A stretch of 19,996 bases of DNA from Euryarchaeota archaeon TMED132 (GCA_002172355.2 NHGH02000026.1:25237-45232), one strand, 5' to 3'; shown: positions 1 to 8,250, counted from the first letter of the stretch. The notes: generated by a model not told the origin, from the sequence alone. Numbers and translations are program-made.

Positions 1-47
1 CTCAATTCATTTTTTAGATCAGAAACTCTCATCGACTCAAAATCCAT
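1..47 (-). CDS. Partial SAP-domain protein (N-terminus only)
   Basis: An open frame starts at ATG 47-45 and runs off the left edge. Its 15 complete residues read MDFESMRVSDLKNEL. This matches the start of the SAP-domain protein encoded at 8251-9036 (MDYDSMTLLDLKKVC) in spacing and key positions: acidic residues at 2-4, Met6, and the Leu-Lys of the first SAP helix. SAP domains are roughly 35-residue helix-extended loop-helix modules that usually bind DNA. The frame lies 60 bases downstream of ubiX on the same strand, so it could be the last gene of that cluster. Only the N-terminus is visible, so the rest of the protein, including whether it has membrane helices or a zinc ribbon, is unknown. 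The call rests on a short match plus an intact frame. Confidence 0.55.
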   Translation of the reverse strand, partial: MDFESMRVSDLKNEL

Positions 48-107
48 ATCAAAACCTCGAACAATTAGTGCTGGAGGTTTTCATTCAATAACTCGGCGGT
101 CTATTGC

Positions 108-680
108 TCAATTGATTTCTTCCCCAGTCCATCTTTTCCCGAGGTTGTGCTCATATCCGATGTGATCTAGAATTCTTGCAATAATAAAGTCAACCAAATC
201 ATCTATTGATTTAGGATGGTTGTAAAATCCAGGTGATGCAGGAATTATTATTGTGTCCATAGTCGATAGTTTAGCCATATTTTCAAGATGTATTGTAGCA
301 TATGGTGCTTCGCGAGGTACAATGATTAGTTTTCTTCTTTCTTTCATAGCAACTATCGCTGACCTTGTGACTAAATTATCACTAATTCCAGCTGCAAGTT
401 TACCAATAGTAGTTCCAGAACATGGGCATATGACTACAGCATCAATCTTTGAAGAACCAGATGCGGATTTTCCACCCACATTGGATTGGTCTTCTAGAGT
501 TGAATTTGTTAGTTCGACAAGATCTTCTTTGGTCATTTGGCATTCGTGTTTGAGTGTTATTTCACCTGATTTGGTAACAACCAATCTTGTGGCTATACTC
601 ATCTCATTAAGTACTTCAAGAAGGCGTTTTCCATATATCGCACCAGATGCTCCAGTTATAGCAACAACCACTTCGCCCAT
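108..680 (-). CDS. ubiX: Flavin prenyltransferase UbiX
   Basis: The family transfers a dimethylallyl group to FMN to make prenylated FMN, the cofactor of UbiD-type decarboxylases. The 190-residue length is normal. Visible hallmarks are the N-terminal nucleotide-binding motif ITGASGAIYG (about residues 8-17), PCSGTTIGKLAAGISDNL in the middle, and VPREAPYATIHLENM plus PASPGFY in the second half, with the Arg/Glu and Tyr positions expected for phosphate and prenyl binding. The protein is soluble with no signal peptide. No UbiD gene lies in the window. In archaea with the modified mevalonate route, a UbiD homologue (anhydromevalonate phosphate decarboxylase) needs this cofactor, so a role in isoprenoid lipid synthesis is a reasonable inference; quinone synthesis is the alternative. 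It starts 24 bases after the aminotransferase stop codon and is probably cotranscribed with it. Confidence 0.95.
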   Translation of the reverse strand: MGEVVVAITGASGAIYGKRLLEVLNEMSIATRLVVTKSGEITLKHECQMTKEDLVELTNSTLEDQSNVGGKSASGSSKIDAVVICPCSGTTIGKLAAGISDNLVTRSAIVAMKERRKLIIVPREAPYATIHLENMAKLSTMDTIIIPASPGFYNHPKSIDDLVDFIIARILDHIGYEHNLGKRWTGEEIN

Positions 681-704
681 GTTAGGTGGTTGGGGGACTT
701 GCTT

Positions 705-1880
705 TTATTGACTTGTTTTTTGGCTAATGGCTAAAAATAGCGCTTTTTCGAGATTTATTACAGCCTTTTCAAACGATAAAGGCTCTATAGACCAAGCGAC
801 TCGAATCCATTCATCTAATCCTTTCTCAAACATATTACCAGGGACCAATAACACTCCGTATTGCTTACATTCTCTGTCGATGAAATCCATTGCATTTATT
901 CCATGAGGTAATCTAAATGCTCCAAATAAACCGTGAGATGGCTCATTCCAACTAATATTGAACTTTTCAAGTACCTTTCTAAGTAATGGTAAGTTCTTTT
1001 CTCTATATTCTTGAACCTTGTCCAGAGCGGTTTCTAATTCAGGAAAAACACTCTCAGCAATTCTCAATGTTGGGCTACCCATCATTCCCCCTAGTGTTCT
1101 AAATGCTCTTCTTGCTTGTTCAGCTATATCTGGGGAAGCAATTATCCAACCATATCTCAAGGTTCCAAGTGAGTACACCTTTGTCAATGAGTTAATAGAA
1201 ATGCAGTGGTCACCTAATTCATAGAATGGTAAATATTCACTATGTCTTCTTTTACTGTCAAGGTATACCTCATCGGCTATAATTATCACATCATTTTCTT
1301 TACAAGTTCTTACTATCCATTCTCTATCATCATCATGATAGTCCCACCCACTTGGATTTAGAATAGGAGTGATCATCAAAATAGCAGACTTTTTGATTGC
1401 TTCAAGCCATTGTTGTTTATCTATTCTCCAATGGCCAAAATTTTCTTTAGGTTGAAGTCTTCTTACTTTGATAACCTCATGATTGAATAATTGAGGAGAT
1501 TGGACTATTGGTGCATAGCACGGTGATTCAACTGCGATTGTAACATTATTCTGATTATTATTGGCTAATGCTGCACATACAGCAATGTGTAGTCCTTGAG
1601 TTGCACCATGACAGAGAACGACTCTTTCTACATCGACATTTTCTCTAGTCGAAACATTAATCCTAGGGTCCTTTAGAGTTCCAATGTGGTGATTAGCAAT
1701 TTCAAATATTGACTCTTTCATCAAATCTTTGATGTCCCATTCATATTGCATTCCGTTTAATGAAAGGTTGTGCGGTCTATTTTCTTCAAGTCTTGGGACA
1801 TACCAATCAAGATATCCAATTCTTGGGATTCCCGATTCAGAACTTTTCGAACCAAAAACGGGCCAGTAACTCTCCGCCAT
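705..1880 (-). CDS. Fold-type I PLP aminotransferase (class I/II), substrate unknown
   Basis: A 391-residue pyridoxal-phosphate enzyme of the aspartate aminotransferase superfamily. Seen in order: GATQGLH (about 92-98) for phosphate binding; Asn175 in LNPSGWDY, the NPxG motif; Asp203 and Tyr206 in ADEVY, contacting the PLP ring; the Schiff-base lysine K234 in SLTKVYSLGTLRYGW with R242; and R360 in WIRVAWS, which fits the carboxylate-binding arginine. The full catalytic set is therefore present. The family transfers amino groups between amino acids and 2-oxoacids, but the substrate cannot be read from these motifs. The N-terminus is short and lacks a signal peptide. No Shine-Dalgarno site is seen before the ATG. 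The gene sits between lipB and ubiX with gaps of about 25 bases. A link to branched-chain 2-oxoacid breakdown by the dehydrogenase operon nearby is possible but unproven. Confidence 0.88.
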   Translation of the reverse strand: MAESYWPVFGSKSSESGIPRIGYLDWYVPRLEENRPHNLSLNGMQYEWDIKDLMKESIFEIANHHIGTLKDPRINVSTRENVDVERVVLCHGATQGLHIAVCAALANNNQNNVTIAVESPCYAPIVQSPQLFNHEVIKVRRLQPKENFGHWRIDKQQWLEAIKKSAILMITPILNPSGWDYHDDDREWIVRTCKENDVIIIADEVYLDSKRRHSEYLPFYELGDHCISINSLTKVYSLGTLRYGWIIASPDIAEQARRAFRTLGGMMGSPTLRIAESVFPELETALDKVQEYREKNLPLLRKVLEKFNISWNEPSHGLFGAFRLPHGINAMDFIDRECKQYGVLLVPGNMFEKGLDEWIRVAWSIEPLSFEKAVINLEKALFLAISQKTSQ

Positions 1881-1906
1881 GTGTAGTCAATGTCGGGTAA
1901 AGACCA

Positions 1907-2551
1907 TCAATTATTTGCAACAACTTGCCTATCTAAATTAGCCGGCATTGTTTGAATTAACTTTTCTTTTAGCTGTTCAATACTGACTTTATGGCCCAGT
2001 CTACTTAGGCAAGTGGTTGTATCAGTATCTAGGCCACAACCTGCAAGACCTTCAACTCTAGATTCTGGAGTGTCATAGTTTATGGTAAATCCATGTCTTG
2101 AAGTCCATCTAAGGAACGACAATCCTATGCTGGAAATTTTCTTTCCCTTGACCCAGACTCCTTGCATTCTATCATCTGTATTAGATTCAATGTTCAAGGA
2201 TTTCAATGTAGAAATTATCCATCCTTCAAGTTTTGAAATTATTTGTGCAACTGATTTTTCATCATCTTTATCCCACTTGAATATTGGATATGCTACTAGT
2301 TGTCCTGGTCCATGCCAAGTCAACCCACCTCCTCTGTCGACTGGGAATGTTGGATATCCCGAAGGTGGCATCACGCCATCATTTCTCGCTCTAGGTCCAA
2401 CTGTTACAACTTCTGGGTGCTGTAAGAATATTATTGTGTCAATTATATGGTCATCGATTCTTTTTTGTTGAAGTTTCTTCATAATTTCTAATGAATCTTC
2501 ATATTCAGTTACTCCGAGATCCATCACGCTGACGATTCGAATCTCGGACAT
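1907..2551 (-). CDS. lipB: Octanoyl-[ACP]:protein N-octanoyltransferase LipB
   Basis: LipB moves an octanoyl group from acyl carrier protein to the lipoyl-domain lysine of 2-oxoacid dehydrogenase E2 or glycine cleavage H protein; LipA then inserts sulfur. The 214-residue protein has the family signature RGGGLTWHGPGQLVAYP (73-89), the catalytic lysine K138 in GKKISSIG, a GFTINYD strand (154-160), and the acyl-enzyme cysteine C172 in GLAGCGL. Many LipB proteins have Pro before Cys-Gly; here it is Gly. Lipoate ligase (LplA) is the main alternative, but LplA lacks this acyl-enzyme cysteine. The likely target, the E2 at 10526-11803, and its LipA partner are in the same window. It is expressed on the minus strand between the coiled-coil membrane protein and the aminotransferase, with gaps of 37 and 26 bases. 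Confidence 0.93.
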   Translation of the reverse strand: MSEIRIVSVMDLGVTEYEDSLEIMKKLQQKRIDDHIIDTIIFLQHPEVVTVGPRARNDGVMPPSGYPTFPVDRGGGLTWHGPGQLVAYPIFKWDKDDEKSVAQIISKLEGWIISTLKSLNIESNTDDRMQGVWVKGKKISSIGLSFLRWTSRHGFTINYDTPESRVEGLAGCGLDTDTTTCLSRLGHKVSIEQLKEKLIQTMPANLDRQVVANN

Positions 2552-2588
2552 GAACCGGCGAGAAAGTACCTCACCATCAAACCATCAC

Positions 2589-3911
2589 TTAGTCAAAGTC
2601 TAGATCTATTTTACTACTATCTTTTCGACCTTCCCGATATGCTTCAATCGCAGCTTTAGCGATTGCTTGTGGGTCATTGAATATCTGTTTGTCAATTTTA
2701 TCTCCACTGAATAAATTATCTCCTACCATTACAGAATCTTGGAGCGATAATGCTTTGTCCCCTGAATCCTTGTTATCCTCAACAATCTTCTCCATGCTCT
2801 TGGTGATTTCTTGGATACTTTCCAATTCCACTTTCTTCTCATCGAGTTCCACTTCTAAGCCCTTAACTTTATTTTTTGTTTCGTCTAATTCTTGTCTCAA
2901 GAATGCAGCTTCAGCCTTTGCAGCTTCCATTTCTCTTGCCAATGCTTTGAGTACATCATCTGGCGTTGCAGGTTCTGAACTAAGGTTTCTGACTCTTTGC
3001 TCTTCTATCTTATCTTGTTGATTCCTAACACTTGTTGGTAGAATAGAATCATCCTCACCTTCATATTCAGCAAATAAGTATCTGACTGCTATTTGGCTGG
3101 AAATGGTATTTATCAAGGACATTGAGATCAAAAGAAAAGCTTGAGCATTATGATTTTCGCCCATATTATTCCCCCAATACTTGTGATTTGCCTCAGTTGC
3201 TAATTCATTGAAGTAACTTCCAATTGAAAGAAATGTCCAAATCAATACTAATGCTGAAACAGCATATATTAGAATAATAGTTCTCTCTTCTTTTTTGCTC
3301 GGCTTAGAAATAGGTACAGCAGAAGGTAATCTTATTCTTCCTTCAATTACTCCGTTTGGGTCCATGGCTAATCGTCTAAGAATTGGGCGCAGACTTCTTT
3401 CAGAATCTTCTAATTCTTTTCCATGTTTAATTCTTCGATTTGATGCTCTATTGACTCCTATCATGATGAAGAAGCAACTTGCGGCATATATTATCCAATA
3501 CCATGGTCCATTAGGAGACATACGCTGTGGTAATTCATCCCCAACTTCAAAACCCATATCTGCATCAGTAAACAAGAAATCATTTATTGCATAATCCCAA
3601 CTTTGACCGTATCTGCGGTTATCTTCTCCATCTAGTTCATTTATGACAGCTGAATTCCATTCACTCAATGCAATAAAACATATCAATAACATAATGCAAA
3701 TCGAAAAGGTTAGAGCAAAAAGATTGAATTTTCCAGGGGGGTTATTCAAATTTCTAGAGTTAGAACGTGGGTTTGAGTAATACCTTTGATGAACAATTCT
3801 TGTAGTAGTTACTTGACGTGTCTTTTTGGATCCACCCGACCAAAATATGAATATTACAAATATTATGAATAACACTACAAGATACTGCCCACTAATGCCT
3901 AGCTGTTTCAT
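2589..3911 (-). CDS. Unrecognised membrane protein with C-terminal coiled coil
   Basis: I do not recognise this 440-residue protein. It has about five hydrophobic segments (roughly 9-24, 62-83, 137-154, 211-231, 256-280). A basic, Asn/Ser-rich linker (25-60) follows the first. Between segments 2 and 3 is an acidic stretch with Trp and Asp residues. After the last helix is a long charged region whose residues about 316-382 are rich in Glu, Lys, Ala and Leu with heptad-like spacing, so a coiled coil is likely. The tail contains DSVMVGDNLFSGDKID (392-407) and then NDPQAIAKAAIEAYREG, a compact motif with two Gly-Asp steps followed by an amphipathic helix. No catalytic motif is seen. The job may be scaffold or membrane organisation, but this is a guess. 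A TATA-like box lies about 20 bases before the ATG, so it may have its own promoter despite following dut by 56 bases. Confidence 0.75.
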   Translation of the reverse strand: MKQLGISGQYLVVLFIIFVIFIFWSGGSKKTRQVTTTRIVHQRYYSNPRSNSRNLNNPPGKFNLFALTFSICIMLLICFIALSEWNSAVINELDGEDNRRYGQSWDYAINDFLFTDADMGFEVGDELPQRMSPNGPWYWIIYAASCFFIMIGVNRASNRRIKHGKELEDSERSLRPILRRLAMDPNGVIEGRIRLPSAVPISKPSKKEERTIILIYAVSALVLIWTFLSIGSYFNELATEANHKYWGNNMGENHNAQAFLLISMSLINTISSQIAVRYLFAEYEGEDDSILPTSVRNQQDKIEEQRVRNLSSEPATPDDVLKALAREMEAAKAEAAFLRQELDETKNKVKGLEVELDEKKVELESIQEITKSMEKIVEDNKDSGDKALSLQDSVMVGDNLFSGDKIDKQIFNDPQAIAKAAIEAYREGRKDSSKIDLDFD

Positions 3912-3926
3912 AATAATCCCCGTAAT

Positions 3927-3935
3927 AATATATTT
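3927..3935 (-). promoter_or_regulatory. Candidate TATA box for the coiled-coil membrane protein gene
   Basis: Read on the minus strand this is AAATATATT, an archaeal TATA-like element centred about 20 bases before the ATG at 3911. That is close to the spacing of a leaderless or nearly leaderless transcript. It sits in the 56-base gap after dut. The call is from sequence and spacing only. Confidence 0.35.
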
Positions 3936-3967
3936 GTTTCAGTTTCTATTTAATACTCTTGCTCGTT

Positions 3968-4417
3968 TCAATATTTCCCTGAAGAGCCAAAACCACCCGT
4001 TCCTCTTTCAGTTTCTCCTAAATTTTGATATTCGGTTTCTACAATAGTCACCTTGGGCACGGGTGCAAATAATAACTGAGCAATTCTTTCTCCTTTCTTA
4101 ACAGTGAATGAATCCTGCTCTCCTATCCATGTTGCCAAAACCATAAGTTCTCCTCTGTAGTCAGAATCAATAGTTCCTATTCCATTAGGCATAATCATGC
4201 CTTTTTTACCCAAGGATGAACGACATCTGATTTGCCCTTCCCAACCTTCAGGAATAGCTACTGCTAAGCCAGTTTTTATCATTGAACTTTTTCTTCGCTC
4301 CACTATTGTTTCTTCGAGAGCATAAAGATCCCAGCCTGCGGCTTGTGGAGAACCCTGTGTTGGGAGTTTTGCCTCATCTGAAAGTTTAGCAAATTCAACG
4401 GTTAGGGAGGTTCTCAT
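3968..4417 (-). CDS. dut: dUTP diphosphatase (trimeric dUTPase)
   Basis: The enzyme hydrolyses dUTP to dUMP and pyrophosphate, keeping uracil out of DNA and supplying dUMP for thymidylate synthesis. At 149 residues it is the usual length of the homotrimeric family, and all five motifs are visible in order: AGWDLYA (about 27-33), RCRSSLGKKG (64-73), GTIDSDYRGE (81-90, with the catalytic Asp and the base-binding Tyr), KGERIAQLLF (108-117), and the C-terminal arm RGTGGFGSSG (138-147) that closes over the phosphates. It is divergent from nrdBA across a 272-base spacer, a sensible pairing for nucleotide supply. No Shine-Dalgarno site is obvious; a TATA-like stretch at 4451-4460 would give a very short leader. 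The bifunctional dCTP deaminase family is related, but motif 3 here fits dUTPase better. Confidence 0.95.
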   Translation of the reverse strand: MRTSLTVEFAKLSDEAKLPTQGSPQAAGWDLYALEETIVERRKSSMIKTGLAVAIPEGWEGQIRCRSSLGKKGMIMPNGIGTIDSDYRGELMVLATWIGEQDSFTVKKGERIAQLLFAPVPKVTIVETEYQNLGETERGTGGFGSSGKY

Positions 4418-4525
4418 AAATAGCGGTAAAGGTGCGAGGTTATTGACTATTATCTAAAGTATGAATTTGCTTACTTGTACGCAGTGGAAACAAAGGAGTC
4501 AAAATCAATAATCAATGTAAGTTAG

Positions 4526-4546
4526 ACACCTGTTATAACAGGGTGT
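4526..4546. promoter_or_regulatory. Imperfect palindrome in the dut-nrdB divergent spacer, candidate operator
   Basis: A perfect 10-base palindrome TGTTATAACA (4531-4540) is flanked by ACACC and GGGTGT, giving arms that pair over 10 bases with one bulged base. A second, looser inverted repeat at 4621-4638 (GGGTAT...ATACACCC) overlaps a TATA-like stretch about 55 bases before the nrdB ATG and carries the same GGGTGT/ACACCC word. The position suits regulation of nrdBA and perhaps dut. It does not fit the 16-base NrdR box, because the distance between the outer ACAC and GTGT is too long. Confidence 0.35.
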
Positions 4547-4676
4547 TTCCGGCTCGCATTGTGTCTTTTTCCAATCCTTGATAAATGTCCGAAAACCTGC
4601 GTTTCCTAAGGAGCGAGTAGGGGTATCATTATACACCCTATCGAACGAGAAGAAACTCCGGCGCGAATGAACAAGT

Positions 4677-4683
4677 GAGGTGA
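4677..4683 (+). promoter_or_regulatory. Ribosome binding site of nrdB
   Basis: GAGGTGA matches the anti-Shine-Dalgarno end of archaeal 16S rRNA and lies six bases before the ATG at 4690, which fixes the nrdB start. Confidence 0.75.
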
Positions 4684-4689
4684 ACGAAT

Positions 4690-5730
4690 ATGGTGATAGA
4701 GCATAGTTTAAAAGGTCAAGAAGAAAATGAGATAGACCTGTCGATGGAACATATCGAACCTATGCTTCAAGAGAATATGAATCGTTTCGTTTTATTCCCT
4801 ATTGAACACAATGAAATTTGGGAAATGTACAAACTCCATGCAGCGGCTTTCTGGACTGCTGAAGAAATCGACTTAGCTGAAGATGCTAAAGATTGGAAGA
4901 AACTCAACGATAATGAGAGGCATTTCCTAAAACATGTATTGGCATTCTTTGCTGCAAGTGACGGTATTGTTAATGAAAATTTAGTAACTAACTTCGCCGA
5001 TGAAGTCCAATGGGCTGAAGCACGCTGTTTCTATGGATTTCAAATAATGATGGAAAACATTCATGCTGAAACTTATTCATTACTAATTGATACTTACATT
5101 ACCGACCCAAATGAAAAAGATCATTTGTTCAACGCCTTAGAAACAGTTCCTTCTGTCAAGAAGAAAGGTACTTGGGCACTTAAGTGGCTATCTAGGAAGC
5201 AGGGGACATTCGCACAAAGACTTGTGGCGTTTGCTGCTGTCGAGGGGATATTTTTCTCTGGTTCTTTTTGTGCTATTTTTTGGCTAAAGAAGCGAGGTTT
5301 AATGCCAGGACTTACCTTTTCAAATGAATTAATTTCCAGAGATGAAGGGCTTCATTGTGACTTTGCATGTTTACTACACAATCAGTTGAACCGTGGTGCT
5401 GGAGAAAATATCATTCACAGAATTATTTCTGAAGCTGTAGAAATAGAAACCGAGTTTGTGACAAGTGCACTTCCGGTTGAATTAATAGGAATGAATGCTG
5501 GTCTGATGAGGCAATATATCGAGTTTGTAGCAGACCGTTTGTTAGTATCATTAGGTGCTTCAAAATTATATGATGTATCCAATCCATTCCCATGGATGGA
5601 AATGATTTCAATGCAAGGAAAAACTAATTTCTTTGAGAAGAGAGTTGGCGAATATCAAAAGTCCGGTGTCAAGGATGGAGCAACTCTCGGAAGTGTCCAA
5701 CAACGCTTCTCAGTAGACGAAGACTTTTGA
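4690..5730 (+). CDS. nrdB: Class I ribonucleotide reductase small subunit (R2), eukaryote-like
   Basis: R2 houses the diiron centre and tyrosyl radical that start nucleotide reduction in R1. In this 346-residue protein the iron ligands are D65, E122, H125, E185, E219 and H222, and the radical tyrosine is Y129, at the same spacing as in mouse R2 (E170, H173, Y177). Long blocks match animal R2 almost letter for letter, for example [37 protein letters not shown] and [18 protein letters not shown]. The C-terminus ends SVDEDF, like the R1-docking tail of eukaryotic R2 (LDADF). With the tyrosine present, the classic Fe-tyrosyl-radical chemistry is expected. The stop codon is 59 bases before the preferred nrdA start, so the two form an operon. 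This branch of R2 is shared by eukaryotes and some bacteria, so transfer into the archaeal lineage is likely. Confidence 0.97.
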   Translation: MVIEHSLKGQEENEIDLSMEHIEPMLQENMNRFVLFPIEHNEIWEMYKLHAAAFWTAEEIDLAEDAKDWKKLNDNERHFLKHVLAFFAASDGIVNENLVTNFADEVQWAEARCFYGFQIMMENIHAETYSLLIDTYITDPNEKDHLFNALETVPSVKKKGTWALKWLSRKQGTFAQRLVAFAAVEGIFFSGSFCAIFWLKKRGLMPGLTFSNELISRDEGLHCDFACLLHNQLNRGAGENIIHRIISEAVEIETEFVTSALPVELIGMNAGLMRQYIEFVADRLLVSLGASKLYDVSNPFPWMEMISMQGKTNFFEKRVGEYQKSGVKDGATLGSVQQRFSVDEDF

Positions 5731-5776
5731 ACCGTACGCGATGGAAGGGGAATACTGCGCAATTCAATAACACGAG

Positions 5777-5784
5777 GGAGATGA
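5777..5784 (+). promoter_or_regulatory. Ribosome binding site deciding the nrdA start
   Basis: GGAGATGA differs from the ideal GGAGGTGA at one base and lies five bases before the ATG at 5790. This favours 5790 over the longest frame, which would begin at a TTG overlapping the nrdB stop codon. It also favours 5790 over the ATG at 5781, which is inside the site itself. Confidence 0.6.
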
Positions 5785-5789
5785 CTAAT

Positions 5790-8180
5790 ATGACAATGCA
5801 AGTAGTAAATAGAAAAGGAGAAAAAGAGGACGTCCGTTTCGATGCTATTCTTGAGAAATTATCAGGTCTAACCGATGGATTAGATCCTAATTGGATTGAC
5901 CCAGCACATCTTACCAAATTGACCATCGAAGGACTTTATGATGGAGTTTCGACTCGTGAACTGGACCAGTTGGCTGCAGAAACTGCAGCATCTCTTGCGT
6001 CCCATCATCCAGATTATAGTAGATTAGCCGCAAGAATTTGTGTAGATGACCTTCACCGTTCAACTAAAGAAGTTTTTACAGATGTGGTGACAGACCTTAG
6101 AGAATACATTGACCCAGAATCCAAGAAGCATGCGCCTCTGATTTCCGAAGAAGTCTATGGAATAATTATGGCAAACGCAGAATTATTGAATAATCATATC
6201 GACTATAATCGCGATTATAATTATGACTACTTTGGTTTCAAAACCTTGGAGCGCTCATATTTACTGAAACTAAATGGAGAGGTCGCTGAGCGTCCTCAAC
6301 ATATGTTGATGCGTGTGTCAGTAGGAATACACCATGGCAATATTGAGAAAGCCTTGGAGACTTATGATTTGATGAGTCAAGGATTTTTCACCCACGCAAC
6401 TCCTACTTTGTTCAACTCAGGTACTCCAACACCACAGATGTCATCCTGTTTCCTTTTGACAATGCAAGATGATTCCCTAGTTGGTATCTATGATACATTG
6501 AAGCAATGTGCTTTGATCTCTAAGTCTGCTGGAGGAATTGGATTATCCATTCATCATATCAGGTCAAAGGGCTCTTACATCAAGGGTACAAATGGAGAAA
6601 GCAATGGGATAGTTCCAATGCTACGTGTATTCAATGATACTGCAAGATATGTCGACCAAGGTGGCGGCAAGAGAAAAGGTTCAATCGCAATTTACTTGGA
6701 ACCATGGCACCCAGATATCTTGGCTTTCTTAGACCTAAGAAAGAATCACGGAAAAGAAGAACTTCGTGCAAGAGATTTATTCTATGCACTTTGGACTCCT
6801 GACCTTTTCATGGAAAGAGTTGAACAAAATGCTGATTGGTCTTTCTTCTGCCCGAATGAGTGTCCTGGTCTTCAAGACGCATATGGTGAAGAATTCAAGC
6901 AGTTGTTTGAATCATACGAAGCACAAGGATTAGCAAGAGAAACAATTCCAGCAAGAACTGTATGGGATAAAATTGTCGAATCACAAATAGAAACCGGTAC
7001 TCCTTACATGCTTTACAAGGATGCAGCAAATACCAAATCCAACCAAAAGAATCTAGGTACAATTCGTTCTTCCAATCTTTGTACAGAAATTATGGAATAT
7101 ACCGCTAAAGATGAAGTTGCTGTATGTAACTTAGCTTCGATTGCACTTCCTAAGTTTGTAGATGAAGAAAAAGGCGAGTTTAATCACCAACTTCTCTATG
7201 ATGTAACATATCATGCAACTGGAAATTTGAACCGAGTCATAGATGTCAACTACTATCCGGTTGAAGAGGCACGTAATTCTAACATGCGTCACCGACCGAT
7301 TGGACTTGGAGTTCAAGGACTTGCTGACACATTTGCAATGCTTGGACTTTCATTCGAGAGTCCTGAAGCCAAGGTATTGAACAAAGAAATATTTGAGACG
7401 ATTTACTTCGCATCATGCACAGCATCAAAGGACGCAGCTATCAAGGAAGGCGCTTATTCAACTTTCAAAGGCTCACCTGCGAGTGAAGGAATTCTACAAT
7501 TTGATCTTTGGAACATGAATGAACACAGCGGTCGCTGGGATTGGGATTCTTTGAAATCTGAAATCGTTGCTAACGGTATGAGAAATTCTCTATTATTAGC
7601 GCCTATGCCAACTGCTTCAACATCTCAGATTCTAGGTAATAACGAATGTTTTGAAGCATTTACTTCCAATCTATATGTTAGAAGAACATTATCTGGTGAG
7701 TTTATAGTTCCTAATAGACACTTGATTAACGATTTGATTAAGTTGGGAATATGGAGTTTAGAGATGAAAGATGAAATTCTTCGTCACAAAGGTTCGATCC
7801 AAAATATAGAAGGTATTCCTGAAAATATCAAAGAATTGTACAAGACTACATGGGAAATAAAGCAAAAGCACGTCATCGATATGGCTGCTGACAGAGGTGC
7901 ATACATTGACCAAAGCCAATCCATGAATATTCACATGATAGATGCAAATGCTGCAAAGGTAACTTCAATGCATTTCTATGGATGGAAGAAAGGTCTGAAA
8001 ACAGGAATGTACTATCTTAGAACAAAGGCCGCTGTAGACGCTATTCAATTCACTGTTGAAGCAAAGAAAGCTGAAGACCAAACCGTTTCCGGATTAGCAG
8101 ATAGAGCAGAAGTTACCAGTCTTGAGGCTATTGCTTGTAGCCTTGATACACCTGATGACTGTCTAAGTTGTGGTTCATGA
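5790..8180 (+). CDS. nrdA: Class I ribonucleotide reductase large subunit (R1), eukaryote-like
   Basis: R1 reduces ribonucleoside diphosphates to deoxy forms. From ATG 5790 the protein has 796 residues (human R1 has 792) and aligns with human R1 nearly end to end. An N-terminal ATP-cone (about 1-92) includes D59, equivalent to the activity-site Asp57. Active-site residues are C220 and C446 (redox pair), N429-C431-E433 in NLCTE (radical cysteine), and Y741-Y742 in GMYYLRT (radical transfer path). The C-terminal DCLSCGS gives the swinging-arm cysteines 791 and 794. All are offset by about two to four from human numbering. The allosteric loop region ([17 protein letters not shown]) is intact, so ATP/dATP control of overall activity is expected. 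ATG 5796 aligns exactly with the human start and is an alternative. It lies downstream of nrdB in an operon ended by a hairpin at 8214. Confidence 0.97.
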   Translation: MTMQVVNRKGEKEDVRFDAILEKLSGLTDGLDPNWIDPAHLTKLTIEGLYDGVSTRELDQLAAETAASLASHHPDYSRLAARICVDDLHRSTKEVFTDVVTDLREYIDPESKKHAPLISEEVYGIIMANAELLNNHIDYNRDYNYDYFGFKTLERSYLLKLNGEVAERPQHMLMRVSVGIHHGNIEKALETYDLMSQGFFTHATPTLFNSGTPTPQMSSCFLLTMQDDSLVGIYDTLKQCALISKSAGGIGLSIHHIRSKGSYIKGTNGESNGIVPMLRVFNDTARYVDQGGGKRKGSIAIYLEPWHPDILAFLDLRKNHGKEELRARDLFYALWTPDLFMERVEQNADWSFFCPNECPGLQDAYGEEFKQLFESYEAQGLARETIPARTVWDKIVESQIETGTPYMLYKDAANTKSNQKNLGTIRSSNLCTEIMEYTAKDEVAVCNLASIALPKFVDEEKGEFNHQLLYDVTYHATGNLNRVIDVNYYPVEEARNSNMRHRPIGLGVQGLADTFAMLGLSFESPEAKVLNKEIFETIYFASCTASKDAAIKEGAYSTFKGSPASEGILQFDLWNMNEHSGRWDWDSLKSEIVANGMRNSLLLAPMPTASTSQILGNNECFEAFTSNLYVRRTLSGEFIVPNRHLINDLIKLGIWSLEMKDEILRHKGSIQNIEGIPENIKELYKTTWEIKQKHVIDMAADRGAYIDQSQSMNIHMIDANAAKVTSMHFYGWKKGLKTGMYYLRTKAAVDAIQFTVEAKKAEDQTVSGLADRAEVTSLEAIACSLDTPDDCLSCGS

Positions 8181-8213
8181 TTGGAAACCAATCAATAGTG
8201 TAAATACATATTG

Positions 8214-8246
8214 AACCATTTTCATAAATGGTTGTTAAGTTTTTTT
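8214..8246 (+). terminator. Hairpin and T-run after nrdA
   Basis: A perfect 8-base inverted repeat AACCATTT / AAATGGTT with a 4-base loop (8214-8233) is followed by a run of seven T (8240-8246). It sits in the 70-base convergent gap between nrdA and the SAP membrane protein gene, where a terminator is expected. The T-run favours plus-strand termination; the hairpin could slow transcription from either side. Confidence 0.6.
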
Positions 8247-8250
8247 ACTA

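Noticed and set aside
82..84. ATG on the minus strand at 84-82 as start of the left-edge gene
   Set aside because: That frame meets a stop after 11 codons; the frame from ATG 47 stays open and matches a SAP domain.
253..711. Plus-strand frame of 152 codons
   Set aside because: It lies antisense to ubiX, whose motifs are complete, and shows no domain of its own.
4526..4546. NrdR box in front of nrdB
   Set aside because: Outer ACAC and GTGT are 13 bases apart rather than eight, and no paired second box with proper spacing is seen, so only a generic operator is claimed.
5727..5789. Longer nrdA reading frame from a TTG that overlaps the nrdB stop codon
   Set aside because: The extra residues have no match in R1 proteins, TTG is a weak start, and a good ribosome site sits five bases before ATG 5790.
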